This document shows, piece after piece, positions 23,998 to 32,947 of a stretch of 64,000 nucleotides of DNA. How positions within the stretch are numbered: position 1 is the first letter of the stretch; each line of letters begins with the position of its first letter. The position numbers and the translations under genes are program-made. Origin of the DNA: JBQTKD01 sp963703165 (lineage in GTDB: Bacteria > Actinomycetota > Actinomycetes > Sporichthyales > Sporichthyaceae); NCBI GenBank assembly GCA_963703165.1, contig OY969798.1, positions 62,001 to 126,000 on the forward strand. Reading direction: 5' to 3'. The notes beneath the pieces were generated by a model, which saw nothing but the letters and a program-made list of their open reading frames with translations, was not told the origin of the DNA and searched no databases.

Positions 23998-26661
23998 ATG
24001 TCCTCGGTGCTCGACGCCTTCCGGGCTGACTACCCCTTCGAACTCGACGACTTCCAGGTCGCGGCGTGCCGGGCCCTTGAGTCCGGTTCCGGTGTCCTGG
24101 TGGCCGCCCCGACCGGGGCGGGCAAGACCGTGGTGGGGGAGTTCGCCGTCGCCCTGGCGCTGGCCGGCGGGCGCAAATGCTTCTGGACCAGCCCCATCAA
24201 GGCGCTGTCGAATCAGAAGTTCTCCGACCTGACAGCCAGGTACTCCCCGGAGCAGATCGGCCTGCTGACCGGGGACAACACCATCAACGGCGAGGCGCCG
24301 GTGGTCGTGATGACCACCGAGGTGCTCCGCAACATGCTCTACGCACGTTCGGGCACCCTGCGCGACCTTGGGTTCGTGGTGATGGACGAGGTGCACTACC
24401 TCGCCGACGCCAGCCGCGGCGCGGTCTGGGAAGAGGTGATCATCCACCTCTCGGAGTCGGTCACCCTGGTGTCGTTGTCGGCGACGGTGTCCAACGCCGA
24501 GGAGTTCGGTGACTGGCTCAAGACGGTGCGCGGCAGCACCGAGGTCGTCGTCTCCGAGCATCGTCCGGTGCCGTTGTGGCAGCACCTGCTCATCCGCGAC
24601 GAGATCGTGGACCTGTTCGTCGTCGGCCGCGACGCGAAACCGGAGATCAACCCCGACGTGCTGCGAATGGCCCGCCGGGACAGCTGGTCTGATGCACCGT
24701 CATCTCGACGAGGGGGTCGGGGTGCCGGTCCGCGAGGTCCGCGCGCGCCACGCGGCGTGCCCAGCCGGCCTGACGTCATCGCCCGCCTCGATCGGGCGGG
24801 GCTGCTGCCGGCCATCACGTTCATCTTCAGCCGCGCGGGCTGCGACGGCGCTGTCGAACAGTGCCTGCGCGCAGGGCTGCGGCTGAATTCCGACGCCGAG
24901 CGGGCCGCGGTCCGTGACCTGGTGGCGAAGGCGACGACGAACGTTCCCGACGCGGACCGTGCGGTGCTCGGCTATGCCGGCTGGGTGGACGGACTCGAGC
25001 GCGGCGTCGCGGCCCACCACGCCGGCATGCTGCCTGCGTTCAGGGAGGTCGTCGAGGCGCTGTTCGTGCGCGGTCTCGTGAAAGCCGTCTTCGCGACCGA
25101 GACGTTGGCGATGGGCATCAACATGCCCGCGCGCGCGGTGGTGCTCGAAAAGCTGGTCAAGTTCAACGGCGAGACCCACGCGGACATCACGCCGGGGGAG
25201 TTCACCCAGCTGACCGGCCGGGCCGGCCGGCGCGGCATCGACGTCGAGGGTCACGCCGTCGTGCTGTGGCAGCCGGGGATGGACGCGCGCGCCGTCGCGG
25301 GCCTGGCCTCCTCACGCACCTTCCCGCTGCGGTCGAGTTTCCGGCCGTCGTACAACATGGCAGTGAACCTGGTCGGGCAGCTCGGACGTGACCGCTCCCG
25401 GCAGATCCTGGAGACCTCCTTCGCACAGTTCCAGGCCGACCGGTCGGTGGTCGGGTTGGCCGCTCAGATCCGTCGGCAGGACGAGATTCTCTCCGGACAG
25501 GTGCAGGCCGTCGACTGCGACTGCGGGGACTTCGAGGAGTACTTCGCCATGCGGGCGGCGCTGTCCGAACGCGAGACGACGCTGGCCAAGGCCCGCAACC
25601 GGAACTCTCGAGCGCAGATCGGTTCGTCGCTGACCGCGCTGCATCGCGGGGACGTGATCACCGTGCCTCGTGGTCGGTTCGCCGGTGTGGCGGTGGTGCT
25701 CGAGGTCGTCGATGACCAGTCCGACCCCAAGCTGATGGTGGTGACCGCGGATCGGCAGTACCGGCGGCTGGGGGAGTCGGACTTCACCGGTCCGGTGCAG
25801 CCGCAAATGCGGATACCGGTCCCCAAGCACTTCAACCCGCGCAACCCGCAGTCCCGGCGCGACCTCGCGTCCACGATGCGCGCGCAGGGAGCCGAACCGG
25901 CCCGCCTGCGCAAGGGTGCCGGCGGCGCGGGTGAGGACACCGAGGTCGCACGCCTGCGTCAGGAGATCCGGGCCCACCCCTGCCACAGCTGCCCCGATCG
26001 CGAGGAGCACGCGCGCTCCGCCGAGCGCCGCCGCCGCCTGTCCGGGGACACCGACAAGCTGCGGGCACAGGTCGCGGCGCGGACCGCGACGGTCGCCCGC
26101 ACCTTCGACCGGGTGTGCGGACTGTTGGAAGAACTGGAGTATCTGCACGAGGACTCGGTCACTCCGCAGGGACGCAAGCTGGCCCGCATCTACGGAGAAC
26201 TGGATCTGCTGGCGTCGGAGTGTCTGCGCCGCGGCGTGTGGCGTGGCCTCGGTCCCGCAGAACTGGCCGCCTGTGTGTCAGTGCTCGTGTTCGAGTCCCG
26301 CAGCCGGGACGACTCGCCGCCACCGCGGATGCCGGAGGGTCAGATTCGTGACTCCCTCGAGGCGACGGTGCGGCTGTGGGGGGAGCTCGACCGGCTGGAG
26401 AGGCAGCACCGGCTCTCGTTCCTGCGTGAGCCGGATCTGGGATTCGTCCGGGCCTCGTTGCGCTGGGCGCAGGGCAAAGCGCTGGAGCAGGTGCTGCGCG
26501 AGGCCGAGCTCACCGCGGGCGATTTCGTCCGTTGGTGCAAGCAATTGATCGACCTGCTCGGACAGATCGCCGACGTCGCCGACGACGAGGTCCGTCCGGT
26601 GGCCGAAATGGCCATCGGTGCAGTTCGGCGCGGCGTGGTGGCTTGGTCGTCGATGGCCTGA
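23998..26661 (+). CDS. helY: Ski2-like DEVH-box RNA helicase HelY
   Basis: 887 residues. Walker A APTGAGKT (37-44), DEVH (130-133), SAT motif, and ETLAMGINMPARAVV / QLTGRAGRRGID of helicase motifs V-VI. A disordered Arg/Gly-rich stretch near residues 228-255 is usual for actinobacterial HelY. The C-terminal DSHCT-like half is helical, with the CHSCPD motif. It acts in RNA turnover or folding. A TAGGCA five bases before the ATG suggests leaderless transcription; it follows tatC by 24 bases. Confidence 0.92.
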   Translation: MSSVLDAFRADYPFELDDFQVAACRALESGSGVLVAAPTGAGKTVVGEFAVALALAGGRKCFWTSPIKALSNQKFSDLTARYSPEQIGLLTGDNTINGEAPVVVMTTEVLRNMLYARSGTLRDLGFVVMDEVHYLADASRGAVWEEVIIHLSESVTLVSLSATVSNAEEFGDWLKTVRGSTEVVVSEHRPVPLWQHLLIRDEIVDLFVVGRDAKPEINPDVLRMARRDSWSDAPSSRRGGRGAGPRGPRAPRGVPSRPDVIARLDRAGLLPAITFIFSRAGCDGAVEQCLRAGLRLNSDAERAAVRDLVAKATTNVPDADRAVLGYAGWVDGLERGVAAHHAGMLPAFREVVEALFVRGLVKAVFATETLAMGINMPARAVVLEKLVKFNGETHADITPGEFTQLTGRAGRRGIDVEGHAVVLWQPGMDARAVAGLASSRTFPLRSSFRPSYNMAVNLVGQLGRDRSRQILETSFAQFQADRSVVGLAAQIRRQDEILSGQVQAVDCDCGDFEEYFAMRAALSERETTLAKARNRNSRAQIGSSLTALHRGDVITVPRGRFAGVAVVLEVVDDQSDPKLMVVTADRQYRRLGESDFTGPVQPQMRIPVPKHFNPRNPQSRRDLASTMRAQGAEPARLRKGAGGAGEDTEVARLRQEIRAHPCHSCPDREEHARSAERRRRLSGDTDKLRAQVAARTATVARTFDRVCGLLEELEYLHEDSVTPQGRKLARIYGELDLLASECLRRGVWRGLGPAELAACVSVLVFESRSRDDSPPPRMPEGQIRDSLEATVRLWGELDRLERQHRLSFLREPDLGFVRASLRWAQGKALEQVLREAELTAGDFVRWCKQLIDLLGQIADVADDEVRPVAEMAIGAVRRGVVAWSSMA

Positions 26662-26675
26662 ACGGGGTGTTACGC

Positions 26676-26697
26676 GATCGTGAGGCACCTCACGATC
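26676..26697 (+). promoter_or_regulatory. 22-bp perfect palindrome between helY and the repeat exoprotein
   Basis: GATCGTGAGG and CCTCACGATC around a 2-base centre. The tight centre favours an operator over a terminator, but a hairpin with a 4-base loop could also end helY. No T run follows. Confidence 0.5.
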
Positions 26698-26756
26698 AGC
26701 CTCGGTCTTGATCCATGTCACGTTCGAGGTCGCCCGAAAGCGGTCAGACCATCACC

Positions 26757-27152
26757 ATGTCTGGTTTCAAGAAATCGCGTTGGAAGTACACCGTCCCGGC
26801 CGCTGCGCTCGCAGTGGGCTCGATGGCCTTTGCTCCGGCTGCATCAGCCGCGCAGGCGCCGTCAGCGGCGGACACGGCCGCCGTGTCCGCGACCCCGACC
26901 AGTGGAGAGGACAAGGGCTCGAACCCACTCCTGGACCTCCTCCCGCTCCCGGAGCAGGAGAAGCCGCCGAAGGCGCTGACCGCCCCGACCAGCGGTGAGG
27001 ACAAGGGCTCGAACCCACTCCTGGACCTCCTCCCGCTCCCGGAACAGAAGCCCCCGAAGAGCGTCGTGATCCCGACCTCGGGCGAGGACAAGGGCTCCAA
27101 CCCGTTGGCGGACCTGTTGCCGCTGCCGGAGCAGAAGCCCCCGAAGGGCTGA
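26757..27152 (+). CDS. Secreted protein with three tandem 26-30-residue repeats
   Basis: 131 residues. Signal peptide (KKSRWKYTVPAAALAVGSMA to ASAA), then three copies of a unit starting PTSGEDKGSNPL and continuing LDLLPLPEQ with a PPK tail. The first two copies are nearly identical at DNA level. No known domain; the acidic/leucine pattern suggests a partner-binding linear motif. Start at 26757 places Lys/Arg directly before the hydrophobic core; an ATG at 26715 is an alternative. Preceded by the 22-bp palindrome. Confidence 0.75.
   Translation: MSGFKKSRWKYTVPAAALAVGSMAFAPAASAAQAPSAADTAAVSATPTSGEDKGSNPLLDLLPLPEQEKPPKALTAPTSGEDKGSNPLLDLLPLPEQKPPKSVVIPTSGEDKGSNPLADLLPLPEQKPPKG
26895..27149 (+). 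repeat. Three in-frame repeats in the exoprotein gene
   Basis: Units begin at 26895, 26985 and 27072 (90 and 87 bases apart). Copies one and two share a run of roughly 50 identical bases, so copy number could change by slippage or recombination. Confidence 0.85.
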
Positions 27153-27241
27153 CACGCACAGCACGACACCCGTAGCCGACCGCGCCGCGGGGACCGGAAC
27201 ACCGGTCCCCGCGGCGCTCGGCGTTCCCGGCTGCGTCGTCC

Positions 27242-27247
27242 TAAGGT
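27242..27247 (+). promoter_or_regulatory. -10 element of the PNPOx-like gene
   Basis: TAAGGT six bases before the ATG at 27254: leaderless. Confidence 0.5.
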
Positions 27248-27253
27248 GTCGGC

Positions 27254-27874
27254 ATGGGCGCAGGATTCTCCGCTGAGCAACGAGATCTGCAGGACCGCTT
27301 CGACACCCGACGATTGGCCGATCGGATCGACGGCTTGCTGGTCAGTGACGAGATCAGCGAGGGTGACCGGGAGTTCATCGAACGCCTGGACATGTTCTTC
27401 CTCGCGACCGCGGACGCGGAAGGGCGACCGACCTGCTCGTACAAGGGTGGGTCGCCGGGCTTCGTTCGGGTTCTCGATCCGCACACGATCGCCTTCCCCA
27501 ACTACGACGGCAACGGGCTGTACCTCTCGTGCGGGAACGTGCTCGCGAACCCCGAGGTCGGGCTGCTGTTCCTGGATCTGATGCAAGGTCACCGAATGCG
27601 GCTGGAGGGAACGGCGAGCATCGATTTCGACGACCCACTGCTGGTCGATTACCCCGAGGCGCAGTTTGTCGTCCGTGTGCGCACCCGGGCCGTGTACCCG
27701 AACTGCCCGCGCTACATCCACCGGTACGAACCGGCCGAACGTTCGGCGTTCGTCCCGGAGGTCGAACGGCCGACGCCGATCCCTGCGTGGAAGACGATGG
27801 ACTGGGCGGCAGATGTGCTGCCCGAGTCCGATCCCGCACGCAATCCCGACGCGCACGAGGTGCGCGGGCGTTAG
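27254..27874 (+). CDS. Pyridoxamine 5'-phosphate oxidase-like (FMN-binding split barrel) protein
   Basis: 206 residues, split-barrel fold: FFLATADAEGRPTCSYKGG, IAFPNYDGNGLYLSCGNVLANPEVGLLF and HRMRLEGTA. Members of this class bind FMN or F420 and act on varied substrates; nothing here fixes which. The gene ends with a 4-base tail-to-tail overlap with the MDMPI_N gene. Confidence 0.8.
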   Translation: MGAGFSAEQRDLQDRFDTRRLADRIDGLLVSDEISEGDREFIERLDMFFLATADAEGRPTCSYKGGSPGFVRVLDPHTIAFPNYDGNGLYLSCGNVLANPEVGLLFLDLMQGHRMRLEGTASIDFDDPLLVDYPEAQFVVRVRTRAVYPNCPRYIHRYEPAERSAFVPEVERPTPIPAWKTMDWAADVLPESDPARNPDAHEVRGR

Positions 27875-28488
27875 AGAACGCTGAACCCCGCAGGCAGCGG
27901 TCGTCGACCGGTGAGCGCCAACATCAGGTCGCCGGCCTTGCCGGTACCGGTCGCCAACTGGGTTGCCAGGGCGAGGGTTTGCTTCGCCGCAGGGACCGGC
28001 GGATCGACGGGTCGACCGAGCGCCGCGGCGATGTCGCAGGTGTGCACCGTCAATTCGAAGACGCGGGTCGGCAGGTAGTCGAGCAGACGCATCCCGCCGA
28101 CCGGTGTCGTGAGGAGCTGGTCGGGGTCGGCCGAGTCGAGTAACGGCAGCACCCGGGCAACGATCTGTGTCACCGTCGCGGCCGGGCGCTCGCCCAGGGC
28201 GGTGCCGGCGTCGCGGCCGCGTTGCAGGACGGCTGCGGGGTCGCCCAGGGAGGCCATCGCCACACGGAAGTAGTCCGTCGCGGATTCGACCTGGACCACG
28301 GTGGCCGGGGTCGCGAGGTAGCCCTCCAGAGTCAGCAACGCTCGAGTGGTGTGCCCCACCAGGTCGCGCAGCGTCCAGTCGCCCAACCCTGGACCGGCCC
28401 AGTCCGTGGCGCCGGCGACGGTGTCCTCGAACCACCGTGCAGCCGCGACGTACGCGTCGCGCATCTCGTTCCAGTCCGCGGCCGTCAT
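27871..28488 (-). CDS. DinB-like protein with maleylpyruvate isomerase N-terminal domain
   Basis: 205 residues; MDMPI_N four-helix fold with TLRDLVGHTTRALLTLEGYL and RVFELTVHTCDIAAALG, which supply the candidate metal His residues. Actinobacterial members are mostly uncharacterised mycothiol- or metal-linked enzymes. ATG start. Confidence 0.8.
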   Translation of the reverse strand: MTAADWNEMRDAYVAAARWFEDTVAGATDWAGPGLGDWTLRDLVGHTTRALLTLEGYLATPATVVQVESATDYFRVAMASLGDPAAVLQRGRDAGTALGERPAATVTQIVARVLPLLDSADPDQLLTTPVGGMRLLDYLPTRVFELTVHTCDIAAALGRPVDPPVPAAKQTLALATQLATGTGKAGDLMLALTGRRPLPAGFSVL

Positions 28489-28501
28489 GAGGGAAGGCTA
28501 A

Positions 28502-28744
28502 TCAGTTCGGTGACATCCACGCGTCGAAGGGCGGGAACTCCAGGTCGGCGTCGACGACACCGCGGCGCCGCGTGACCCGCCGCTGATGCAGCATCACGGC
28601 CACCATGGGGAGGAAGAACAACGGCGCCAGATAGAACGCGAGCATCGACTGGGTGACCACGTACAGGACCGGTCCGATCGCGGCGAAGGCGGCGGCCAGT
28701 TCCATCGGCCACCACGCGAAGCGCAACGATGCTCGGTCTGTCAC
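28502..28744 (-). CDS. Small two-helix membrane protein
   Basis: About 80 residues. Two membrane helices (ELAAAFAAIGPVLYVVT and FYLAPLFFLPMVAVML) with a basic tail. No domain known. The GTG start is tentative, with no strong ribosome site; an internal ATG is possible. Confidence 0.5.
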   Translation of the reverse strand: MTDRASLRFAWWPMELAAAFAAIGPVLYVVTQSMLAFYLAPLFFLPMVAVMLHQRRVTRRRGVVDADLEFPPFDAWMSPN

Positions 28745-28834
28745 GTCTTGATGGAAGCACGACCTGACCATGACCGTCAGCCGAGCAGCGATCTGTCCGG
28801 GATGTCCGCGAGTGTGGCGGGTAGCGTCGTTCTG

Positions 28835-29410
28835 GTGAGTACTCCCGCGCCGACCGAACTGGACTGGACCGATCAGCTGGTCGAGCAACTCGACTGGCAC
28901 TGGCGTATGCAATGGCGCACCCGCCTCGAGGGCCTCGGTGACGACGAGTACTTCTGGGAGCCCGCGGCGGAGTGTTGGAACGTCCGTCCGCGCGGGACGT
29001 CCACGGCACCCGTGCAGGGCGGCAACGGTGACTTCGTCATCGAGTTCGCGCAGCCGGCGCCCGAGCCGGCGCCGCTGACCACGATCGCCTGGCGACTCGG
29101 ACACGTCATCGTCGGCGTCCTGGGCATGCGGGTCGCCTCGCACTTCGGCGGCCCGGCGATGGACTACCTGGACTTCTCCTACGCCGGAACGGCAACCGAG
29201 GCGTTGGCGCAACTCGACGCGGCCTACGCGGGCTGGATCAGTGGAGTCCGTGGGCTCGGCCCGGCTGAGTTGGCGGCGCCGTGCGGGCCGGCCGAGGGTC
29301 CGTTCGGTGATCTGCCGATGGCGACCCTGGTGTTGCACATCAACCGGGAGATGCTCCACCACGGCGCGGAGATCGCCCTGTTGCGCGACCTCTATGCCCA
29401 CCGCGGCTGA
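28835..29410 (+). CDS. DinB superfamily protein
   Basis: 191 residues, four-helix DinB fold: DQLVEQLDWHWRMQWRTRLEGL, a metal-type His at LGHVIVGVLG and HINREMLHHGAEIALLRDL at the end. Function unknown; such proteins often use bacillithiol or mycothiol. Leaderless GTG: TAGCGT (28822-28827) seven bases upstream. The stop and the next ATG share one base. Confidence 0.8.
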   Translation: MSTPAPTELDWTDQLVEQLDWHWRMQWRTRLEGLGDDEYFWEPAAECWNVRPRGTSTAPVQGGNGDFVIEFAQPAPEPAPLTTIAWRLGHVIVGVLGMRVASHFGGPAMDYLDFSYAGTATEALAQLDAAYAGWISGVRGLGPAELAAPCGPAEGPFGDLPMATLVLHINREMLHHGAEIALLRDLYAHRG

Positions 29411-29973
29411 TGCCGCAGATCGCCCTGCGCACCGCGCGGCTGACGCTCGTCCCGTTGGCCGACGAGCATCTCCGCTTCGAGAGCGAACTCGACGCCGATC
29501 CCGAGGTGATGCGATTTCTCGGTCCGCCCCGCACCCCGCAGCAGATGGGGGAGTTCCACCGCAAGCGGATGGCCGTCGGGACCGAGACCGACGGTCTGGG
29601 ATTCTGGGTCGGGCTGTCCGACGACGAGCCCGTCGGGTGGTGGCTCCTGCGACCGCCCCAGCGCCCGGATCAGGGACCGGTGGCGGGGCAGGCGGAACTC
29701 GGCTATCGGTTGTTGCGCCGACACTGGCGCCGGGGCTTCGGTAGCGAGGGGGCGGGGGAGTTGCTCCGGCACGGCTTCGTCGACCTCGGGCTGGACCGGA
29801 TCTTCGCCGAGACCATGACGCTCAACGCCGGTTCCCGGGCCGTCATGACCTCGGTCGGGATGGGGTTCGTCCGCACCTTCGTCCCGACGTTCTCCGACCC
29901 TGTTCCCGGCACCGATCAGGGCGACGTCGAGTACGCGATCACCCGCGAGCAGTGGATCGCCGCCCGCACCTGA
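29410..29973 (+). CDS. GNAT N-acetyltransferase (RimJ/RimL type)
   Basis: 187 residues. LRTARLTLVPLADEHL at the start, ELGYRLLRRHWRRGFGSEGAGELL as the acetyl-CoA loop, RIFAETMTLNAGSRAVMTSVGM as the closing motif. Substrate unknown. Translationally coupled to the DinB gene by TGATG. Confidence 0.85.
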   Translation: MPQIALRTARLTLVPLADEHLRFESELDADPEVMRFLGPPRTPQQMGEFHRKRMAVGTETDGLGFWVGLSDDEPVGWWLLRPPQRPDQGPVAGQAELGYRLLRRHWRRGFGSEGAGELLRHGFVDLGLDRIFAETMTLNAGSRAVMTSVGMGFVRTFVPTFSDPVPGTDQGDVEYAITREQWIAART

Positions 29974-29980
29974 TGGTCCG

Positions 29981-30907
29981 TCAGCGAGATTCTGCGAGCT
30001 CGCTCAATACACCGAGAATCCGGTTGAGTGGGCTGGACAGCCCCCACCGATCGGACAGCTCCAGCAACGCTTCCGGATCACGCGGGGTGGCCGGGAGGGT
30101 GGCGTCGAACGTCGGCACCGGCAGGTCGCACACGACGCTGACGACCCGCGGCGCGACCGCCAGGTAGTCGGTGGCGTCGATCAGCTTGCGCCGCACACTC
30201 GGTGACATTCCGGTGCTCGGGTCGGCGGCCGCGGCAAGGACACCCTCGATCGTCCCGTAGGAGGTGACCAACGCGGCGGCTGTCTTGTCCCCGACCCCGC
30301 TCACCCCCGGCAGGCCGTCGCTGGGGTCGCCGCGCAGGGCGGCGAAGGGCGCGTAGGCGCGACCGGGGATCGAGTACTTCTTGGTCACCGCCGCCTCGTC
30401 GACGATCTCCATGTTCCGCACGCCCTTGGCGATGTAGAGCACGCGGACGCCACGTTGATCGTCGACGAGTTGGAACAGGTCGCGGTCCCCGGTCACCACG
30501 TCGACCGGATCGGGTGAGCGCGTGGCCAGGGTGCCGATGACGTCGTCGGCCTCATAGCCGTCGATGCCGAGGTGCACGATGCCCAGCGCGTCGAGGACCG
30601 CCTCGATCACCGGTACCTGCGGGCTGAGCAGATCCGGGATCTCCTCGATGCCGGCGACGGCGTCCGCGACCCGGTGCGTCTTGTAGGACGGGATCGCCTC
30701 GACGCGGAACGCCGGACGCCAGTCGTTGTCCATGCAGGCGACCAGATGGGTCGGGCGACGCAGCTTCACCAGGTGCGCGACGAACTCGAGGAACCCGCGC
30801 ACCGCGTTGACCGGCGTCCCGTCCGGGGCGCGGACAGTGTCCGGGACGCCGAAGAACGCGCGGAAGTACATCGAGGGCGCATCGAGGAGCAGCAGTTGGC
30901 CAGGCAC
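29981..30907 (-). CDS. 5'-3' exonuclease (PolI N-domain-like, FEN family)
   Basis: 308 residues. FEN/PIN-like metal residues: LLLDAPSMYFRAFFG, ACMDNDWRPAFR, DGYEADDVIGTLA and VTGDRDLFQLV, then a helix-hairpin-helix LPGVSGVGDKTAAALV. It is the stand-alone version of the DNA polymerase I 5' nuclease, probably acting on flaps or RNA primers. The GTG was chosen so that the first strand LLLLDAPS follows at once. Confidence 0.9.
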   Translation of the reverse strand: MPGQLLLLDAPSMYFRAFFGVPDTVRAPDGTPVNAVRGFLEFVAHLVKLRRPTHLVACMDNDWRPAFRVEAIPSYKTHRVADAVAGIEEIPDLLSPQVPVIEAVLDALGIVHLGIDGYEADDVIGTLATRSPDPVDVVTGDRDLFQLVDDQRGVRVLYIAKGVRNMEIVDEAAVTKKYSIPGRAYAPFAALRGDPSDGLPGVSGVGDKTAAALVTSYGTIEGVLAAAADPSTGMSPSVRRKLIDATDYLAVAPRVVSVVCDLPVPTFDATLPATPRDPEALLELSDRWGLSSPLNRILGVLSELAESR

Positions 30908-30968
30908 GCCTCGATTGTTGTCGATGACCCGACGGGCACCCACGCGGCATCCCCGTCGTTGACCCTGC

Positions 30969-31391
30969 ATGCGATCCACCCGACAGCTTCTGCTCCCACT
31001 CGCCCTCGTCGCCGCCCTCGCAGCCTGCGCCGAGGACTCCCAGCGGCAGACGGCGTCGCCCCCGGCAGTCGTCGCCCCGATCGTGACCCCGAGCCCGACC
31101 CCCTCCGTCACGCCGACCCGTGACCCGTCCCTGCCGGAATTGCAGATCGAGATCCGCGACTTCACCTTCAAGCCGGCTCTTCTGCAGGCGAAGCCCGGGC
31201 AGGCGATCACGGTGACCAACCGGGACTTCATCGCCCACACCCTCACCGCCAAGGACGGCTCGATCGATTCCGGCGACCTGGGTCAGGACCAGAGTTGGAC
31301 GTTCGTCGCGCCGGGGCCCGGCAGCGTCCCCTACTTCTGCGAGCCGCACCCCCAGATGACCGGGACCATCGAGATCTCCCGGGACCCTTGA
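30969..31391 (+). CDS. Cupredoxin-like lipoprotein
   Basis: 140 residues. Lipobox LAAC (Cys20), Pro/Thr linker, then a plastocyanin-like domain with type-1 copper ligands His90, Cys124, His127 and Met130 (TNRDFIAHT and YFCEPHPQM). A membrane-anchored copper electron carrier or copper buffer. Divergent from the exonuclease. Confidence 0.88.
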   Translation: MRSTRQLLLPLALVAALAACAEDSQRQTASPPAVVAPIVTPSPTPSVTPTRDPSLPELQIEIRDFTFKPALLQAKPGQAITVTNRDFIAHTLTAKDGSIDSGDLGQDQSWTFVAPGPGSVPYFCEPHPQMTGTIEISRDP

Positions 31392-31517
31392 GGGCCGCAG
31401 CGCAGAATCGTCCGAACGACGACCCATGCCGGCCGTTCGTACGACCCATTCGCACCTCGATGTCTCGTCCAACCCTCATCGGTCCACCGCGGACCGCATC
31501 GAGGGAGAGTCGAGACC

Positions 31518-31748
31518 GTGCGTATCTGGATCGCCGCCACGAACGTCGAGGAATGGCAGTCCATCGCCGAGGCTGCGAGCGAGGTCGGGCACACCATCGT
31601 GACCGGTGTCGTCGACGCCCAGCAGATCTGGGTCGCCTCCACCTGGCGCGACGACCCCGCGTTCGCCGCGGACGTCAAGATGGGCATCTCGCTGGGCATG
31701 CCGGTCCTGGACCTCGACCGCGCGGCATGGATGGATCAAGGGTATTGA
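31518..31748 (+). CDS. Small unknown protein, possible minimal BRCT-like fold
   Basis: 76 residues. Order of segments (IWIAATN, then EVGHTIVTGVV, then ADVKMGISLGMPVLDLDRAAWM) resembles the end of a BRCT domain, where a Lys helix is followed by a buried strand. No partner domain. GTG with GGAGAG upstream. BRCT resemblance is a guess from pattern alone. Confidence 0.55.
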   Translation: MRIWIAATNVEEWQSIAEAASEVGHTIVTGVVDAQQIWVASTWRDDPAFAADVKMGISLGMPVLDLDRAAWMDQGY

Positions 31749-31801
31749 GACTGAGCCCCTCCTCCCGGCGTAGTTGAGCGGCCGGTGCGAGGATGGGGCC
31801 C

Positions 31802-32914
31802 ATGTCGAACGCTGCCTTCACCGAACGTCTCCAGCGCGCCCGGGAGGCCGCCGCGGCCGCCGGGCTGGGGGCCCTGCTCATCACGCCAGGTCCGGACCTG
31901 CGCTACCTGACCGGGTACGTGGCCAAGCCGCTGGAGCGGTTGACCTGCCTCGTGCTGCCGGCCGACGCCGATCCCGTCCTGGTGGTGCCGTTCCTGGAAC
32001 GCCAGGCTGCCGAGGATGCCGGGGTCGCTGCTCTCGGGTTGGACCTCGCGGACTGGCAGGAGACCGACGACCCGATCGCGTTGGTGGCGAAGCTGCTGCC
32101 CGCCGGGACGAGTAACTACGGCGTCGACGACCACATGTGGGCCGAGAAGGTGCTCCGGCTGCGCGCCGGCATGCCGGACATCGAGCAGCGGCTCGCCGGG
32201 CAGGTGCTGCGGGACCTGCGCATCCGGAAGGCTGCCGACGAGGTCGACGCATTGCGCGAGGCCGGGCGGTTCATCGATAGCGTCCATGAGCGGATCGGCG
32301 AGTGGCTCAAGCCCGGCCGGACCGAGCGGGAGATCGGCCGCGACATCGCCGACGCCATCGTTGCCGCCGGGCACATCCGCGCGGACTTCGTGATCGTCGG
32401 ATCCGGGCCCAACGGCGCCAGCCCGCACCACGACGTGTCCGACCGGGTGGTGCAGGTCGGAGACCCGGTGGTCGTCGACATCGGCGGCACCACCGAGGCC
32501 GGGTACTGCTCGGACTCCACCCGCACGTACTGCGTGGGGGAGCCGGACGCGGAGTTCCGCCGGTACTACGAGGTGCTGCTGGCGTCGCAGATCGCGGCGT
32601 GCGAGGCGGTACGTCCGGGCATCGAGTGCCAGGAGGTCGACCGGGTCGCGCGAGCCGTCATCACCGACGCCGGCTATGGGGAGTACTTCATCCACCGCAC
32701 CGGGCACGGGATCGGCCTGGAGGGCCACGAGCACCCGTACATGGTCGAGGGCAACGACGAGATCCTCGAGCCCGGAATGGCGTTCTCGATCGAGCCGGGC
32801 ATCTACCTTCCCGGCCGCCACGGGGCCCGGATCGAGGACATCGTGGTGTGCACCGAGTCCGACGGCGAGCGGCTCAACCTGACCTCGCGGGAGTTGATCG
32901 TCCTCCCGGTCTGA
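31802..32914 (+). CDS. M24 family Xaa-Pro aminopeptidase
   Basis: 370 residues. Creatinase-type N domain (1-140), then pita-bread peptidase with metal ligands Asp226, Asp238, His302, Glu331 and Glu345. It removes N-terminal residues ahead of Pro using two divalent ions. An ATG at 31793 is an alternative; the later ATG is favoured by a GAGGAT seven bases upstream that could serve as a leaderless -10. Confidence 0.9.
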   Translation: MSNAAFTERLQRAREAAAAAGLGALLITPGPDLRYLTGYVAKPLERLTCLVLPADADPVLVVPFLERQAAEDAGVAALGLDLADWQETDDPIALVAKLLPAGTSNYGVDDHMWAEKVLRLRAGMPDIEQRLAGQVLRDLRIRKAADEVDALREAGRFIDSVHERIGEWLKPGRTEREIGRDIADAIVAAGHIRADFVIVGSGPNGASPHHDVSDRVVQVGDPVVVDIGGTTEAGYCSDSTRTYCVGEPDAEFRRYYEVLLASQIAACEAVRPGIECQEVDRVARAVITDAGYGEYFIHRTGHGIGLEGHEHPYMVEGNDEILEPGMAFSIEPGIYLPGRHGARIEDIVVCTESDGERLNLTSRELIVLPV

Positions 32915-32934
32915 CCGCCGTGACACGCCGGGAC

Positions 32935-32940
32935 TACGGT
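32935..32940 (+). promoter_or_regulatory. -10 element of the Lrp-type gene
   Basis: TACGGT seven bases before the GTG at 32948: leaderless. Confidence 0.5.
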
Positions 32941-32947
32941 GTCCGGC

